DNA of 64,000 nucleotides from Staphylococcus pragensis (GTDB lineage: Bacteria; Bacillota; Bacilli; Staphylococcales; Staphylococcaceae), in NCBI RefSeq assembly GCF_004785665.1, contig NZ_SRPJ01000002.1:248001-312000 (forward strand), written 5' to 3'. How positions within the stretch are numbered: position 1 is the stretch's first letter; each line of letters starts with the position of its first letter. The translations under genes were made by a program, and so were the position numbers. Of the stretch, positions 54,659-64,000 are shown one piece after another. The notes beneath the pieces are model-generated. The model worked only from the letters and a program-made list of their open reading frames with translations. It was not told the DNA's origin and ran no database searches.

Positions 54659-55663
54659 ATGACACACGAGCGTTATTCAAGACAAATATTATTTAAAGCA
54701 ATCGGTGAAAAGGGTCAAGAGATGATTGCTAATAAACACGTTTTAATTGTTGGGATGGGTGCATTAGGTACACATGTGGCTGAAGGTTTAACTCGTGCAG
54801 GTGTTAAAGCGCTAACGATTGTTGATAGAGATTATATTGAATTTAGTAATTTACAGCGTCAGACGCTTTTCACTGAAAAAGATGCTGAAAATATGCTACC
54901 TAAAGTCGTGGCTGCTAAACACCACCTTGAACAAATTAATTCAGATATTCACATTAACGAACATATTCAACATGTAGATTATTATTTTTTAGATACCCAT
55001 GCTAAGGATATCGACTTAATTATAGATGCAACAGATAATTTTGACACACGACAGTTAATAAATGATTATGCTTATAAGATGGATATCCCATGGATATACG
55101 GAGGGGTAGTGCAAAGTACGTATGCACAAGCAACCTTTATTCCTGGAACAACGCCATGTTTTAATTGTGTGATGCCACAGTTACCATCTATTAATTTAAC
55201 ATGCGATACTGTGGGTGTGATTCAACCTGCTGTAACTATGACAACAAGTTTTCAACTAAGGGATGCACTTAAATTATTAACTAGTAATGACATACCAACG
55301 AAACTTACCTATGGTGATATTTGGGACGCTAGTCATTATACGATTGGTTTTAGTCGTATGCACCGTGAAGATTGTCCTACTTGTGGCAATGAACCAACTT
55401 TTCCGTATTTAAATCAAAATCACACATTATATGCTACTTTATGTGGTAGAGATACAGTACAGTATGAAAATCCGGATATTACTCAAGAGATGATAACGCA
55501 GTTTCTTGATAATCATCAATTAAAATATAAATCTAACCAATACATGGTAATGTTTGAGTTTAAAGGACATCGATTCGTAAGCTTTCAAGGTGGACGCATA
55601 CTTGTACACGGTACAACAAAGACTTCAGAGGCGATCAATTTAATTAATCAATTATTTGGATAA
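54659..55663 (+). CDS. moeB: Molybdopterin synthase adenylyltransferase MoeB
   Basis: A 334-residue E1-like enzyme that adenylates the C-terminus of MoaD. N-terminal [17 protein letters not shown]-binding [17 protein letters not shown], the arginine segment SNLQRQTLF and zinc-binding cysteines in PCFNCVMP near residue 168 and CPTCGNEP near 240. The last 80 residues are a partial rhodanese-like or unknown extension without an obvious catalytic cysteine. The moaB gene follows after 13 bases. Confidence 0.9.
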   Translation: MTHERYSRQILFKAIGEKGQEMIANKHVLIVGMGALGTHVAEGLTRAGVKALTIVDRDYIEFSNLQRQTLFTEKDAENMLPKVVAAKHHLEQINSDIHINEHIQHVDYYFLDTHAKDIDLIIDATDNFDTRQLINDYAYKMDIPWIYGGVVQSTYAQATFIPGTTPCFNCVMPQLPSINLTCDTVGVIQPAVTMTTSFQLRDALKLLTSNDIPTKLTYGDIWDASHYTIGFSRMHREDCPTCGNEPTFPYLNQNHTLYATLCGRDTVQYENPDITQEMITQFLDNHQLKYKSNQYMVMFEFKGHRFVSFQGGRILVHGTTKTSEAINLINQLFG

Positions 55664-55676
55664 AGGAGTGTTTAAG

Positions 55677-56183
55677 ATGCACCAACATGAACATGAAAAA
55701 GTAGAAAGAAATATTCGTTGTGCAGTTTTAACAATTTCGGATACACGTGATAAAGAAAGTGATAAAGGCGGACAATTAGTCCAATCTTTATTACAAGATA
55801 TGAATGTAGAAGTGGATGAGGAACATTATGCTATTGTCAAAGATAATAAAGAAGATATTCAATCTCAAATAGACAGTTGGTTGGCTTCTGATATCGATGT
55901 TATTATCACTACCGGAGGCACGGGTATTTCTCAAAAAGATATCACTATAGAAGCGATACGCCCATTACTGGATAAAGAAATTGAAGGCTTTGGCGAATTG
56001 TTTAGATATTTAAGTTATACAGAAGATGTTGGCACGAAATCACTTCTTTCAAGAGCGATTGCTGGTACTGTATTAAATAAATTAATCTTTACACTTCCTG
56101 GTTCAACTGGGGCAGTTAAACTAGCAATTGAGAAATTAATTAAGCCTGAATTAAATCATATGGTATATGAATTGAATAAATAA
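55677..56183 (+). CDS. moaB: Molybdenum cofactor biosynthesis protein MoaB
   Basis: A 168-residue MoaB/Mog-type protein that adenylates molybdopterin before metal insertion. Motifs: [36 protein letters not shown] and [21 protein letters not shown] at 55677 follows AAAGGAG; the longer open frame would overlap moeB. Co-transcribed with moeB. Confidence 0.92.
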   Translation: MHQHEHEKVERNIRCAVLTISDTRDKESDKGGQLVQSLLQDMNVEVDEEHYAIVKDNKEDIQSQIDSWLASDIDVIITTGGTGISQKDITIEAIRPLLDKEIEGFGELFRYLSYTEDVGTKSLLSRAIAGTVLNKLIFTLPGSTGAVKLAIEKLIKPELNHMVYELNK

Positions 56184-56188
56184 TAAAA

Positions 56189-56244
56189 AGTCATGAGCGA
56201 GTAAAAATGATAGGTTTCCCTAATTTAATTACAAGCTCATGACT
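56189..56244. terminator. Bidirectional terminator between moaB and moaC
   Basis: AGTCATGAGC (56189-56198) and GCTCATGACT (56235-56244) form a 10-bp stem with a long loop; A/T-runs flank both sides weakly. Confidence 0.6.
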
Positions 56245-56262
56245 ATTATAATTAAAAAGAAC

Positions 56263-56745
56263 TTAACGTTGATAATCTCCTGATTTGCCACCAGATTTAG
56301 ATTCAAGATAAGTTTCGCCAATAATCATACCTTTATCTACTGCTTTCGTCATGTCATAAATAGTTAAAGCAGTTGCTGAAGCTGCCGTTAATGCTTCCAT
56401 TTCAACGCCAGTTTTACCAGTAGTAGATACGATGGTTGTGATATTTAATGTGTAAGTATGATCTTCATTAACTTGCCATGAGAAGTTGACATCAATACCA
56501 GTTAAAGGTAGTGGGTGGCACATTGGAATAATAGTGGCTGTATTTTTAGCAGCCATAATACCTGCAATTTGTGCAGTATTTAACACGTTACCTTTTTTAT
56601 TTGTATTATCAATGATTTGTTGATAAATAGTTTGATTAACTGTAATGCTTGAATGGGCTTGCGCAGTACGCTTTGTAATGTTTTTATCTGAAACGTCTAC
56701 CATTTTAGCATTACCTTGTTCGTTAATATGCGTGAATTCTGACAT
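56263..56745 (-). CDS. moaC: Cyclic pyranopterin monophosphate synthase MoaC
   Basis: A 160-residue enzyme making cyclic pyranopterin monophosphate from the MoaA product. Motifs: [21 protein letters not shown] near residue 64 when read in parts, [20 protein letters not shown] near 113 and [11 protein letters not shown] at the end. Transcribed opposite to its pathway neighbours, divergent from moeA. AGGAGG precedes the start. Confidence 0.95.
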   Translation of the reverse strand: MSEFTHINEQGNAKMVDVSDKNITKRTAQAHSSITVNQTIYQQIIDNTNKKGNVLNTAQIAGIMAAKNTATIIPMCHPLPLTGIDVNFSWQVNEDHTYTLNITTIVSTTGKTGVEMEALTAASATALTIYDMTKAVDKGMIIGETYLESKSGGKSGDYQR

Positions 56746-56806
56746 AATAACCCTCCTAGTAGAGTTAGTATATCACGAATTTTATTATTTTATGGAGATG
56801 AGAAGA

Positions 56807-58066
56807 ATGGCTGTAGAAAAAAGAAATCCAATACCTGTAAAAGAAGCAATTCATCGAGTAGTACAACAAGATATTTTTACGAAGCATACTACTGTAGCTT
56901 TAGAAGATAGCTTAGGTCATATATTATCTGAAGATATCGTGGCAACTTATGATATTCCACGCTTTAATAAATCACCTTACGATGGCTTTGCGATTAGAAG
57001 TGAAGATTCAGCAGGGGCTTATTCTGAGAACCGTAAACAATTTAAAGTGATTGATCATATTGGTGCGGGCGCCGTATCTGAAAAAATAATAGGACAAAAT
57101 GAAGCTGTACGTATTATGACAGGCGCGCAATTACCTGAAGGCGCTGATGCAGTAGTGATGTTCGAACAAACGGTTGAAGATGGTGATACATTTACTATTC
57201 GTAAACCTTTTGAAGAATATGAAAATGTGTCACTAAAAGGTGAGGAAACAACAACTGGCGATGTTGTTCTGAAAAAAGGACAGGTGATTAATCCGGGTGC
57301 TATAGCTGTGTTAGCTACTTATGGTTATACTGAAGTACCTGTTACTCAAAAACCAAGCGTAGCAATTATTGCTACAGGAAGTGAATTGTTAGATGTACAT
57401 GAAGAGTTACAACCTGGTAAAATTCGTAACTCTAATGGTCCAATGATTCAAGCATTAGCTGAAAAATTCGGCTTAAAAGTAGAGACTTATAAAATTCAAC
57501 AAGATGATTTACAAAGTAGTATTGAAGTTGTCAAAGATGCAATGGCTAAACATGATATTGTCATTACAACTGGTGGCGTATCAGTTGGAGATTTCGATTA
57601 CTTGCCTGAAATATACAAAGCAGTAGATGCGGAAGTATTATTTAATAAGGTAGGAATGCGTCCTGGTAGTGTAACTACTGTTGCCGTAGCGAATGGTCAA
57701 TATTTATTTGGTTTATCAGGTAACCCATCAGCTTGTTTTACTGGGTTTGAACTCTTTGTGAAACCAGCTGTTCAACATATGATGGGGGCTACAGCTTATT
57801 ACCCGCAAGTCGTTAAAGCAACTTTAATGGAAGATTTTTCAAAAGCTAATCCATTTACACGTTTTATTCGTGCTCATGCATCTTTCTCTCGAAGTGGCGC
57901 GACAGTTGTACCATCAGGGTTTAATAAATCAGGCGCAGTAGTAGCGATTGCGCACAGTAACGCAATGATAATGTTGCCAGGAGGAACACGTGGATTTAAA
58001 GCTGGCCATACAGTCGATGTCATCCTTACTGAATCGAATGTTTTCGAAGAGGATATGACGTTATGA
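56807..58066 (+). CDS. moeA: Molybdopterin molybdenumtransferase MoeA
   Basis: A 419-residue enzyme inserting molybdenum into adenylated molybdopterin. Motifs: PRFNKSPYDGFAIRSED near residue 53, GAGAVSEKIIGQNEAVRIMTGAQLPEGADAVV in the second domain, ITTGGVSVGDFDYLPE near 246 and FGLSGNPSACFTGFE near 302. ATG at 56807 follows GGAGATGAG; the open frame upstream runs into moaC and is not used. Overlaps mobB by four bases. Confidence 0.94.
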   Translation: MAVEKRNPIPVKEAIHRVVQQDIFTKHTTVALEDSLGHILSEDIVATYDIPRFNKSPYDGFAIRSEDSAGAYSENRKQFKVIDHIGAGAVSEKIIGQNEAVRIMTGAQLPEGADAVVMFEQTVEDGDTFTIRKPFEEYENVSLKGEETTTGDVVLKKGQVINPGAIAVLATYGYTEVPVTQKPSVAIIATGSELLDVHEELQPGKIRNSNGPMIQALAEKFGLKVETYKIQQDDLQSSIEVVKDAMAKHDIVITTGGVSVGDFDYLPEIYKAVDAEVLFNKVGMRPGSVTTVAVANGQYLFGLSGNPSACFTGFELFVKPAVQHMMGATAYYPQVVKATLMEDFSKANPFTRFIRAHASFSRSGATVVPSGFNKSGAVVAIAHSNAMIMLPGGTRGFKAGHTVDVILTESNVFEEDMTL

Positions 58067-58533
58067 TTTTTCAAATAGTAGGTTTTAAAAATTCTGGGAA
58101 AACAACGCTCATGCAACATACTATCAAATTTTTAAAATCACATGGCTATACCGTAGCTACTATTAAACATCATGGACATGAAGGAGAAGATATCACCCTA
58201 CAAGACAGTCAAGTTGATCATATGAAACATTTTGAAGCGGGTGCCGATCAAAGTATCGTGCAAGGTAGCGAATATCAACAAACAGTTACACGTGCGCATA
58301 AACAAAACCTTACTCAAATTATTGACGAATCTGTTACAATAAGTTGTAATATCATTTTAGTTGAAGGCTTTAAAAATGAAGACTTTGATAAGGTGATTGT
58401 GTATCGTAACCAAGAAGAACTTAATGAATTATCAAATTTAAGTCGTGTGCGTTATCGTTATCATTTTCAAGAAGAGAATGCACTAGAACATTATGAAGAA
58501 TGGTTACTAGATTGGATTAAACAAAAGGACTGA
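58063..58533 (+). CDS. mobB: Molybdopterin-guanine dinucleotide biosynthesis protein MobB
   Basis: A 156-residue GTP-binding helper of MobA. P-loop GFKNSGKTTLMQ begins at residue 6; IILVEGFKNEDFDKVIVYR near 108 is the second family motif. Coupled to moeA by an ATGA overlap. Confidence 0.92.
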   Translation: MIFQIVGFKNSGKTTLMQHTIKFLKSHGYTVATIKHHGHEGEDITLQDSQVDHMKHFEAGADQSIVQGSEYQQTVTRAHKQNLTQIIDESVTISCNIILVEGFKNEDFDKVIVYRNQEELNELSNLSRVRYRYHFQEENALEHYEEWLLDWIKQKD

Positions 58534-58541
58534 CATATATA

Positions 58542-58991
58542 ATGAAACAATTTGAAGTCGTTACTGAGCCAATTGAAACTGAACAGTATCGAGACTTTAC
58601 TTTAAATGAACATCAAGGTGCGGTTGTAGTCTTTACAGGGCATGTACGTGAATGGACGAAAGGTGTTAAAACAGAATACCTAGAATATGAGGCATATGTC
58701 CCAATGGCAGAGAAGAAACTTGCACAAATTGGTGATGAGATAAATGAGCGTTGGCCTGGGACGATTGCTACGATAGTGCATCGTATTGGGCCACTTCAAA
58801 TTTCTGATATAGCGGTACTTATCGCGGTATCATCACCTCATCGTAAAGATGCATATCGAGCGAATGAATATGCGATTGAACGTATTAAAGAAGTTGTGCC
58901 TATTTGGAAAAAAGAAATTTGGGAAGATGGCGCTGAATGGCAAGGCCATCAACGTGGTAGTCACGAAGAAGCAACTAAAGGAGATGTCTAA
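58542..58991 (+). CDS. moaE: Molybdopterin synthase catalytic subunit MoaE
   Basis: A 149-residue subunit that adds sulfur from MoaD thiocarboxylate to form molybdopterin. Motifs: GAVVVFTGHVREWTKGV near residue 27, YLEYEAYVPMAEKKL, IVHRIGPLQISDIAVLIAVSSPHR and the lysine segment PIWKKEIWEDG near 127. Eight bases after mobB, one base before moaD. Confidence 0.94.
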   Translation: MKQFEVVTEPIETEQYRDFTLNEHQGAVVVFTGHVREWTKGVKTEYLEYEAYVPMAEKKLAQIGDEINERWPGTIATIVHRIGPLQISDIAVLIAVSSPHRKDAYRANEYAIERIKEVVPIWKKEIWEDGAEWQGHQRGSHEEATKGDV

Positions 58992-58992
58992 C

Positions 58993-59226
58993 GTGAAGGT
59001 GTTATACTTCGCAGAAATAAAAGAGATATTACAGACTGACTCTGAAATGATAAATATTAATGAGGAGCTTAGCGTAGAGCGCTTTGAACAAATGTTATTT
59101 GAACGTCACCCCTCTATCAAAGATAAAAAATTTCAAGTTGCAGTCAACGAAGAATTTGTAAAAAAAGAGGATATCATACAGCCAACAGATGTCGTGGCAT
59201 TGATTCCACCAGTTAGTGGGGGTTAA
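58993..59226 (+). CDS. moaD: Molybdopterin synthase sulfur carrier MoaD
   Basis: A 77-residue ubiquitin-like protein. It ends in PPVSGG, the C-terminal diglycine that MoeB adenylates and that carries the thiocarboxylate. A GTG start at 58993 fits: GGAG lies eight bases before it and the protein begins MKVLYFAEIKE. Longer in-frame starts overlap moaE and lack a signal. Confidence 0.9.
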   Translation: MKVLYFAEIKEILQTDSEMININEELSVERFEQMLFERHPSIKDKKFQVAVNEEFVKKEDIIQPTDVVALIPPVSGG

Positions 59227-59232
59227 AAGGGA

Positions 59233-59838
59233 ATGAAAGCAATTATATTAGCAGGCGGTCATTCAGAACGTTTCGGCAAAGCAAAAGCCTTTGCTGAGAT
59301 TGATGGCCAAATGTTTTATCAACGTATTATTCATGTGCTAGAAGAAACGAACATGTTTAATGAGATTATTATTAGCACGAATGATCAGCTTGCTAACCAA
59401 TTTAAACATGACAATATTATTGTCGATGATTCAGAAGAGAAAGATAAAGGTCCACTTGCAGGTATCTATACCGTAATGAAAGCGTATAGTGACGAAGAAT
59501 TATTCTTTGTCGTATCTGTAGATACACCGATGATTACTGGGAAAGCGATTAGCGCGTTATATCAATTTATGGTTTCTAAATTAATTGAAGATCAAATTGA
59601 TATTGCTGCTTTCTCTGAAAATGAAAAAATTATACCAACTATCGCATTCTATAGTCCAGACATCTTAAATATTATGGAACAAGCATTGAAATCAGATGAT
59701 TATAGCTTACGACATGTCTATCAACAGGTGAATATTAAGACGTTAGACGTAAACGAAATTAACTCACCAGACTATTGGTATAAAAACATTAACTATCAAC
59801 ATGACTTGGACACTTTAAAACAACAAATAAATTATTAA
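59233..59838 (+). CDS. mobA: Molybdenum cofactor guanylyltransferase MobA
   Basis: A 201-residue nucleotidyltransferase attaching GMP to molybdopterin. The N-terminal GTP-binding motif is [17 protein letters not shown], with [19 protein letters not shown] near 76 and the metal-binding [10 protein letters not shown] near 97. Six bases after moaD. Confidence 0.92.
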   Translation: MKAIILAGGHSERFGKAKAFAEIDGQMFYQRIIHVLEETNMFNEIIISTNDQLANQFKHDNIIVDDSEEKDKGPLAGIYTVMKAYSDEELFFVVSVDTPMITGKAISALYQFMVSKLIEDQIDIAAFSENEKIIPTIAFYSPDILNIMEQALKSDDYSLRHVYQQVNIKTLDVNEINSPDYWYKNINYQHDLDTLKQQINY

Positions 59839-59851
59839 GGAGGTCCGTGTT

Positions 59852-60874
59852 ATGGTAGCTCAAATTAAGGATAAACTAGGACGCCCTATTCGAGATTTGC
59901 GTATATCAGTAACTGATCGTTGCAACTTTAGATGTGATTACTGTATGCCGAAAGAAATCTTTGGGGATGACTTCGCATTCTTACCGAAAGATGAATTATT
60001 AACGTTCGAAGAAATGGTCAGAATTGCTAAAGTTTATGCTGAATTGGGTGTGAAGAAACTACGTATTACCGGTGGAGAACCGCTACTAAGACGCAATTTA
60101 TATCAATTGATTGAAGAACTTACGCGTATAGATGGTATTGAAGATATTGGAATGACGACGAATGGCTTATTATTAAAGAAACATGGTCAAAAACTCTATG
60201 ATGCTGGTTTACGCCGTATTAACGTGAGTTTAGACGCGATTGATGATGAAGTCTTTCAAGCTATTAATAATCGTAATATTAAAGCTTCTACGATACTAGA
60301 TCAAATTGATTATGCTGTATCGATCGGTTTCCATGTAAAAGTTAATGTGGTCATTCAAAAAGGTATTAATGATGATCAAATTATTCCAATGATTGAGTAT
60401 TTCAAAGATAAAAACATCGAAATCAGATTTATAGAATTTATGGATGTCGGTAACGATAATGGTTGGGACTTTAGTAAAGTGGTTACTAAAGACGAAATGT
60501 TAGAAATGATTGAAGAACAATTTGATATAGAACCTTTACCTCCTAAATATTATGGAGAAGTGGCTAAATACTATAGACATAAAGATAATGGAGCGAAATT
60601 TGGGCTCATTACAAGTGTATCAGCTTCATTCTGTTCTACTTGCACGCGAGCACGTCTATCTTCAGATGGAAAATTTTATGGTTGCTTATTTAGTACAGTA
60701 GAAGGTTTTAATATTAAATCGTTTATTCGCTCAGGCGTTACAGATGATGAATTAAGAGAACAATTGATTCATTTATGGAATGTACGTGATGACCGCTATT
60801 CAGATGAACGAACAGAACAAACAGTGAAGAATCGTCAACGTAAAAAAATTAATATGAATTATATCGGTGGTTAA
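59852..60874 (+). CDS. moaA: GTP 3',8-cyclase MoaA (radical SAM)
   Basis: A 340-residue enzyme starting Moco synthesis from GTP. The N-terminal radical-SAM cluster motif is CNFRCDYC near residue 24, the SAM-binding GGEPLLRR near 75, and the C-terminal second 4Fe-4S site has [18 protein letters not shown] near 262. The protein ends in GG, as needed for activity. AAGGAGG precedes the start. Last gene of the operon. Confidence 0.96.
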   Translation: MVAQIKDKLGRPIRDLRISVTDRCNFRCDYCMPKEIFGDDFAFLPKDELLTFEEMVRIAKVYAELGVKKLRITGGEPLLRRNLYQLIEELTRIDGIEDIGMTTNGLLLKKHGQKLYDAGLRRINVSLDAIDDEVFQAINNRNIKASTILDQIDYAVSIGFHVKVNVVIQKGINDDQIIPMIEYFKDKNIEIRFIEFMDVGNDNGWDFSKVVTKDEMLEMIEEQFDIEPLPPKYYGEVAKYYRHKDNGAKFGLITSVSASFCSTCTRARLSSDGKFYGCLFSTVEGFNIKSFIRSGVTDDELREQLIHLWNVRDDRYSDERTEQTVKNRQRKKINMNYIGG

Positions 60875-60879
60875 ATGTT

Positions 60880-60926
60880 AAGCTATAGCAAAGTGATTAA
60901 TTAATATCAATTGCTATAGCTTTTTA
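60880..60926 (+). terminator. moa/moe operon terminator
   Basis: AAGCTATAGCAA (60880-60891) and TTGCTATAGCTT (60911-60922) form a perfect 12-bp stem, followed by T. Confidence 0.85.
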
Positions 60927-61160
60927 ATTAAGTAATGATTTGCTCTCGATTAAATAGTTAGATGGAAAAAATATGGTTTAAGTATGGAATGTATGAGTAG
61001 AAAAGACCTCATGAAAATCAAGTTTTATATTAAATAAGTAATGATATTAAAATAAAATTTGTAATAGATTAAATTGTGTATATGTTATATAATTAAATTA
61101 AGCAATTTTAATTATGTAATGCAATTACTACAACAGAGAATCAACATTGGAGGCATTTTT

Positions 61161-61511
61161 ATGAATAACAAAGTACAACGTTTTATAGCAGCTGAAAGAG
61201 AATTAAGTCAATTGAAACACTGGTTAAAATCATCATATAAAATTTCAATAGAAGAATTTGTCGTACTTTTTAAAGTCTACGAAGGTAAAAAAATTAGTGG
61301 TAAAGAATTACGTGATACATTACATTTTGAAATGTTATGGGATACAAGTAAAATAGATGTAATTATTCGTAAAATTTATAAAAAAGAACTTATTTCAAAA
61401 TTACGTTCTGAAACAGATGAAAGACAAGTATTTTATTTCTTTAATGCAAAGCAACAACAATTATTAGATAAAATGAAAAGTGAAATTGAAGCAATTGGTA
61501 TTGCTAACTAA
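61161..61511 (+). CDS. sarV: Regulator SarV
   Basis: A 116-residue SarA-family winged-helix protein. [22 protein letters not shown] carries the first helices, [22 protein letters not shown] the recognition helix and [15 protein letters not shown] the wing. It is nearly identical to S. aureus SarV, which promotes autolysis, and has the same neighbour, moaA. ATG at 61161 follows GGAGGC; the longer open frame is not supported. Confidence 0.92.
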   Translation: MNNKVQRFIAAERELSQLKHWLKSSYKISIEEFVVLFKVYEGKKISGKELRDTLHFEMLWDTSKIDVIIRKIYKKELISKLRSETDERQVFYFFNAKQQQLLDKMKSEIEAIGIAN

Positions 61512-61522
61512 TAAATAATTAA

Positions 61523-61572
61523 AATACCGCAATGACGTTAAATTAATAACGTATTGCGGTATTTTTTTATAA
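61523..61572. terminator. Bidirectional terminator, sarV / MFS transporter
   Basis: AATACCGCAAT (61523-61533) and ATTGCGGTATT (61553-61563) with an inner ACGTTA/TAACGT, followed by seven T. Confidence 0.87.
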
Positions 61573-61573
61573 T

Positions 61574-62779
61574 TTAATTTGTTGTGCTTTTAACTTTTCG
61601 TCCATGTACAAAGAAGTAAAGGGCAGTACATAAAACAGCTACTACAGCCATAATAATATAAACTTGAGTATAAGTAATTGAATTAGTGAACAAGCCTAGT
61701 AATGAAGGTCCGAATCCAATACCTATATCTAAACCGATGAAGTAAGTAGAAGTAGCGATACCATATTTACTTGAAGGTGAAACTTTAATAGCAATGGCTT
61801 GCATTGAAGATGATAAGTTACCATATCCAACACCTAAAAATACACCTGAAAGTAACAACATCCAGCTGCTATGACTTATTACTAATAAAACGAAAGAAAT
61901 GATTAAGGCTACAAATGCCGGATAGACTACCACATTTTCATTTTTAGCATCAATTAAACGACCAGCTATCGGACGAGTAATTAACGAAGCAACAGCATAA
62001 CAAATAAAGAAATAACTAGACGCTTCTACTAAGTGACGTTGTTCAGCGAAGAATTTTAAGAACGTTAGAATTGAAGCGTAATTCAAACCGATAACCATCA
62101 TCACAATAGCTACTGGCACGGCTTCTTTAGCAACAAAATTGTGAATACTGAAACTTGAAGCTTTTGAAATTTTTTTATCTGTATCATTCGTAACAGGGTT
62201 AAAGTCAATTTTAATAAAGATTGAAATAAGTAAGCTAATCACGCCAAGAATAACACAGATTACAAATAATAGATTAATTGAAAAAGATTTCATTAATAAA
62301 ATCCCGAAAAATGGGCCAACTGCTGTTCCTAATACTAAACTTAAAGAAAATAAACTGATGCCTTCACTTTTACGTGATACAGGCGTTACATGTGCAGCAA
62401 TTGTACCAGTTGCTGTTGTGGCTACTGCAGTAGCAATACCATTAATTAAACGTACAAACATAAGAAAGCCAATTGATCCAGGAATAAAATAAAGTAATTG
62501 CGTAATAACTAAGAAGATAAGTCCAGTAATTAATATCTTTTTAGGACCAAATTTATTGACATACTTCCCAGTAGCAAAACGTCCAATTAATGAGCCAACG
62601 ATAAAGAGACCTACAACTAGACCTGAAAGGCTGTCAGAAGCATGAAACGATGTTTTACTATAATCAGCGATAATAACAAGTAATAAATACATGCATAAAT
62701 ACACAAAGAAGTTAATCGTAAAGTTCACAGTGAAACTCTTCGTAAAAATAGGTTGTTTTAAATTTTGAGCTTGGTTCAT
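61574..62779 (-). CDS. MFS transporter, drug/metabolite efflux type
   Basis: A 401-residue, 12-helix major facilitator with the loop-2/3 motif GSLIGRFATGKYVNKFGPKK near residue 61 and ARLINGIATAVATTATGTIAAHV-type helix four (about 109-131). The central cytoplasmic loop is near residues 195-220. It starts within the last codons of the MarR gene (four-base overlap), so the regulator likely controls its own operon and this pump. The substrate is unknown. Confidence 0.82.
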   Translation of the reverse strand: MNQAQNLKQPIFTKSFTVNFTINFFVYLCMYLLLVIIADYSKTSFHASDSLSGLVVGLFIVGSLIGRFATGKYVNKFGPKKILITGLIFLVITQLLYFIPGSIGFLMFVRLINGIATAVATTATGTIAAHVTPVSRKSEGISLFSLSLVLGTAVGPFFGILLMKSFSINLLFVICVILGVISLLISIFIKIDFNPVTNDTDKKISKASSFSIHNFVAKEAVPVAIVMMVIGLNYASILTFLKFFAEQRHLVEASSYFFICYAVASLITRPIAGRLIDAKNENVVVYPAFVALIISFVLLVISHSSWMLLLSGVFLGVGYGNLSSSMQAIAIKVSPSSKYGIATSTYFIGLDIGIGFGPSLLGLFTNSITYTQVYIIMAVVAVLCTALYFFVHGRKVKSTTN

Positions 62780-63213
62780 TCTTTCTCTTCCTCCTCAGAT
62801 AATGTTTGATGTAATTTAGCCATAGTTGAAATAACATGTTCTAAATCTTCAGTAGTTAAATTTGATTTTTCAATCAAATGATTTTGAATAGGGATAATTC
62901 GATAATTCACCTCTGTAAAAAACTGTTGGCCTTTTTCAGATAGATTCAAAATCTTCTCTCTTTTATCTTGACCTGTTGTAATAGTGAGCAATTCTTTTTC
63001 AGATAACGCTTTAATAATCTTTCGAGTGGTAGGTTTTTCAATAAAACGGCGCTTAGAAATTTGAACTAGTGTAGTAGGAGCACTATTTGCTATATCTCTT
63101 AGTACTAACCACTGACCAGTATGCAAATCAAATTCATCTAATATAGGTTGCGTACGTTTAATATAAGGGCGATAAATACCAATAAAACTATTAAAGAATT
63201 CATTTGTAAGCAT
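62776..63213 (-). CDS. MarR-family regulator
   Basis: A 145-residue winged-helix repressor. LHTGQWLVLRDIANSAPTTLVQISKRRFIEKPTTRKIIKAL is the HTH (residues 31-71, split by no gap) and the wing carries TTGQDKREKILNLSEKG. A long perfect palindrome lies just before the gene, so it probably represses its own operon with the MFS gene and releases on ligand binding. AAGGAG precedes the start. Confidence 0.85.
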   Translation of the reverse strand: MLTNEFFNSFIGIYRPYIKRTQPILDEFDLHTGQWLVLRDIANSAPTTLVQISKRRFIEKPTTRKIIKALSEKELLTITTGQDKREKILNLSEKGQQFFTEVNYRIIPIQNHLIEKSNLTTEDLEHVISTMAKLHQTLSEEEEKE

Positions 63214-63231
63214 AAAATAACTCCTTTTATA

Positions 63232-63298
63232 AATAGTTAGCTAAGCTAACTATTGAAATGACAAATAATATTATACGACTAAGCTGTAAAATTTGCAA
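63232..63298 (-). promoter_or_regulatory. Promoter and palindromic operator of the marR-MFS operon
   Basis: On the minus strand TTGCAA (63298-63293) and TATAAT (63275-63270) are separated by exactly 17 bases. A perfect 23-base odd palindrome (63232-63254, arms AATAGTTAGCT and AGCTAACTATT around a single base) lies just downstream of the expected start site, where a bound MarR protein would block transcription. Confidence 0.8.
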
Positions 63299-63386
63299 TA
63301 GCAAGATAACAAGATAAATAGAAGTAATATTACCTACATTTTGATAAAATAAAATTGAATTGAAATATAAAAAAGGGGAAAAACTG

Positions 63387-64000
63387 ATGGAATTGAGATT
63401 TGACCATATTATTCATTATGTTGATCAATTAAATAACTTTAAATATCCTGGTAATATTTTGAAATTAAGTGGTGGGGGGAAACATCATAAGTTTGGTACA
63501 TTTAATCGTTTAGCATATATTAATGAAAATTACATTGAATTATTAGATGTAGAAGATGTTGAAAAGTTAAAAAAAGAAGCTAAAACGGAAGAAGGTCGAG
63601 TGGCATTTGCTACAAAGATTGTACATGATCATTTTCAACAAGGTTTTAAAACAATGGCTTTTAGAACAACAGATATAGAAGCGCTAAAACAAACACTTCA
63701 TGAACATAATGTAGATACAATTGGACCTATTGAAATGCATAGAGAAAATAAAAAGGGAGATAAAACGGGCTGGAAATTATTGTATATTGCTGACCCTGAT
63801 TATATGGTTAAACCTCCGTTCTTTATAGAGTGGGAAGATAGTGAGGAACAACGCAATGAAAAATTAGCAGATTTATATCAAAAGCATTTTACTATTGATC
63901 GCATTATTATTCATAGTTCTAAGCGTTCGAAGACACTATCAAAATGGCAGAAATGGTTTAAAATGCGCATTATAGATGAAGGTGAAGATTACACGGATTT
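63387..64000 (+). CDS. VOC/glyoxalase-like domain protein, 3' end outside window
   Basis: The first 204 residues of a protein of the glyoxalase_3 (VOC) type. It starts LRFDHIIHYVDQLNNF with a metal-site His, then GTFNRLAYINENYIELLDVED and ADPDYMVKPPFFIEWED near residue 137. A second VOC repeat begins near FTIDRIIIHSS (about 170), so the full protein likely has two domains. AAAAGGGG precedes the ATG at 63387. Function unknown; the C-terminus is cut by the window edge. Confidence 0.82.
   Translation, partial: MELRFDHIIHYVDQLNNFKYPGNILKLSGGGKHHKFGTFNRLAYINENYIELLDVEDVEKLKKEAKTEEGRVAFATKIVHDHFQQGFKTMAFRTTDIEALKQTLHEHNVDTIGPIEMHRENKKGDKTGWKLLYIADPDYMVKPPFFIEWEDSEEQRNEKLADLYQKHFTIDRIIIHSSKRSKTLSKWQKWFKMRIIDEGEDYTD

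Noticed and set aside
56645-56806. 54-codon N-terminal extension of MoeA
   Set aside because: It would overlap the divergent moaC gene; the internal ATG at 56807 has a good ribosome-binding site and gives the standard MoeA N-terminus.
58849-58992. 48-codon N-terminal extension of MoaD
   Set aside because: It overlaps moaE out of frame and would give an abnormal, basic leader; GTG at 58993 gives the usual 77-residue protein.

Overview
This window is low-GC Firmicute chromosome, and gene content and order place it in the genus Staphylococcus. Recognisable staphylococcal genes include lyrA/spdC, lcpC, two ssaA-type CHAP proteins, sarY, sarR, sarV, fhuD2 and a complete molybdenum-cofactor block. 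As I recall it, the order follows the S. aureus backbone from gltS to sarV, but proteins such as LyrA, FhuD2 and SarR differ from the S. aureus versions I remember. A coagulase-negative species is most likely; I cannot name it. I saw no rRNA, tRNA, insertion sequence, prophage or CRISPR array.

Layout. 1-8.1 kb: housekeeping and envelope genes (gltS fragment, 3-methyladenine glycosylase, an XRE regulator/membrane pair, ynfA-galM, a MOSC protein, rpiA, lyrA, hutG). 8.1-8.6 kb: a nested dispersed-repeat region. 8.6-16.8 kb: a SulP permease/M20 amidohydrolase operon, an SDR oxidoreductase, an NhaC-type antiporter, an AHSA1-domain protein, and an RpiR regulator divergent from a glucoside-type PTS. 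16.8-27 kb: the most accessory-looking part, with a second dispersed repeat, a HAD protein lacking its nucleophile, small membrane proteins, an amino-acid permease, and the MurNAc recycling operon mupG-murQ-murP-murR behind two further genes. 27.3-27.5 kb: the CcpA-linked small RNA RsaI. 27.5-34.3 kb: suhB, lcpC, the formate dehydrogenase pair and a glucosaminidase. 34.5-42.9 kb: redox enzymes, a paired SMR efflux system, two ssaA-type CHAP genes with WalR-like boxes, and an opine-dehydrogenase-like gene with a second NhaC transporter. 43.6-46.4 kb: regulators (AraC family, SarY, a PH-domain protein, SarR). 46.5-51.5 kb: acyl-CoA dehydrogenase, Fur-boxed fhuD2, nucleoside hydrolase, BirA-boxed bioY and a GNAT. 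51.5-60.9 kb: fdhD, modABC and the moe/moa/mob genes. 61-64 kb: sarV, an MFS/MarR pair and a truncated VOC protein.

The genes form coherent modules. modABC imports molybdate and the moa/moe/mob genes build molybdopterin cofactor, which the Fdh protein at 29.7 kb uses, with FdhD as its sulfurtransferase. Carbon regulation is visible as cre-like boxes (gltS, glvC, the amino-acid permease, RsaI). Cell-wall turnover is represented by MurNAc recycling, SsaA-type CHAP hydrolases, a glucosaminidase, LcpC and LyrA. Iron (Fur) and biotin (BirA) control sites are plainly readable.

The most interesting points are two dispersed repeat families (one MITE-like with terminal inverted repeats and a nested copy), the Tyr replacement of the HAD nucleophile, the absence of urease genes between sarR and fhuD2, and several structured or palindromic leaders.
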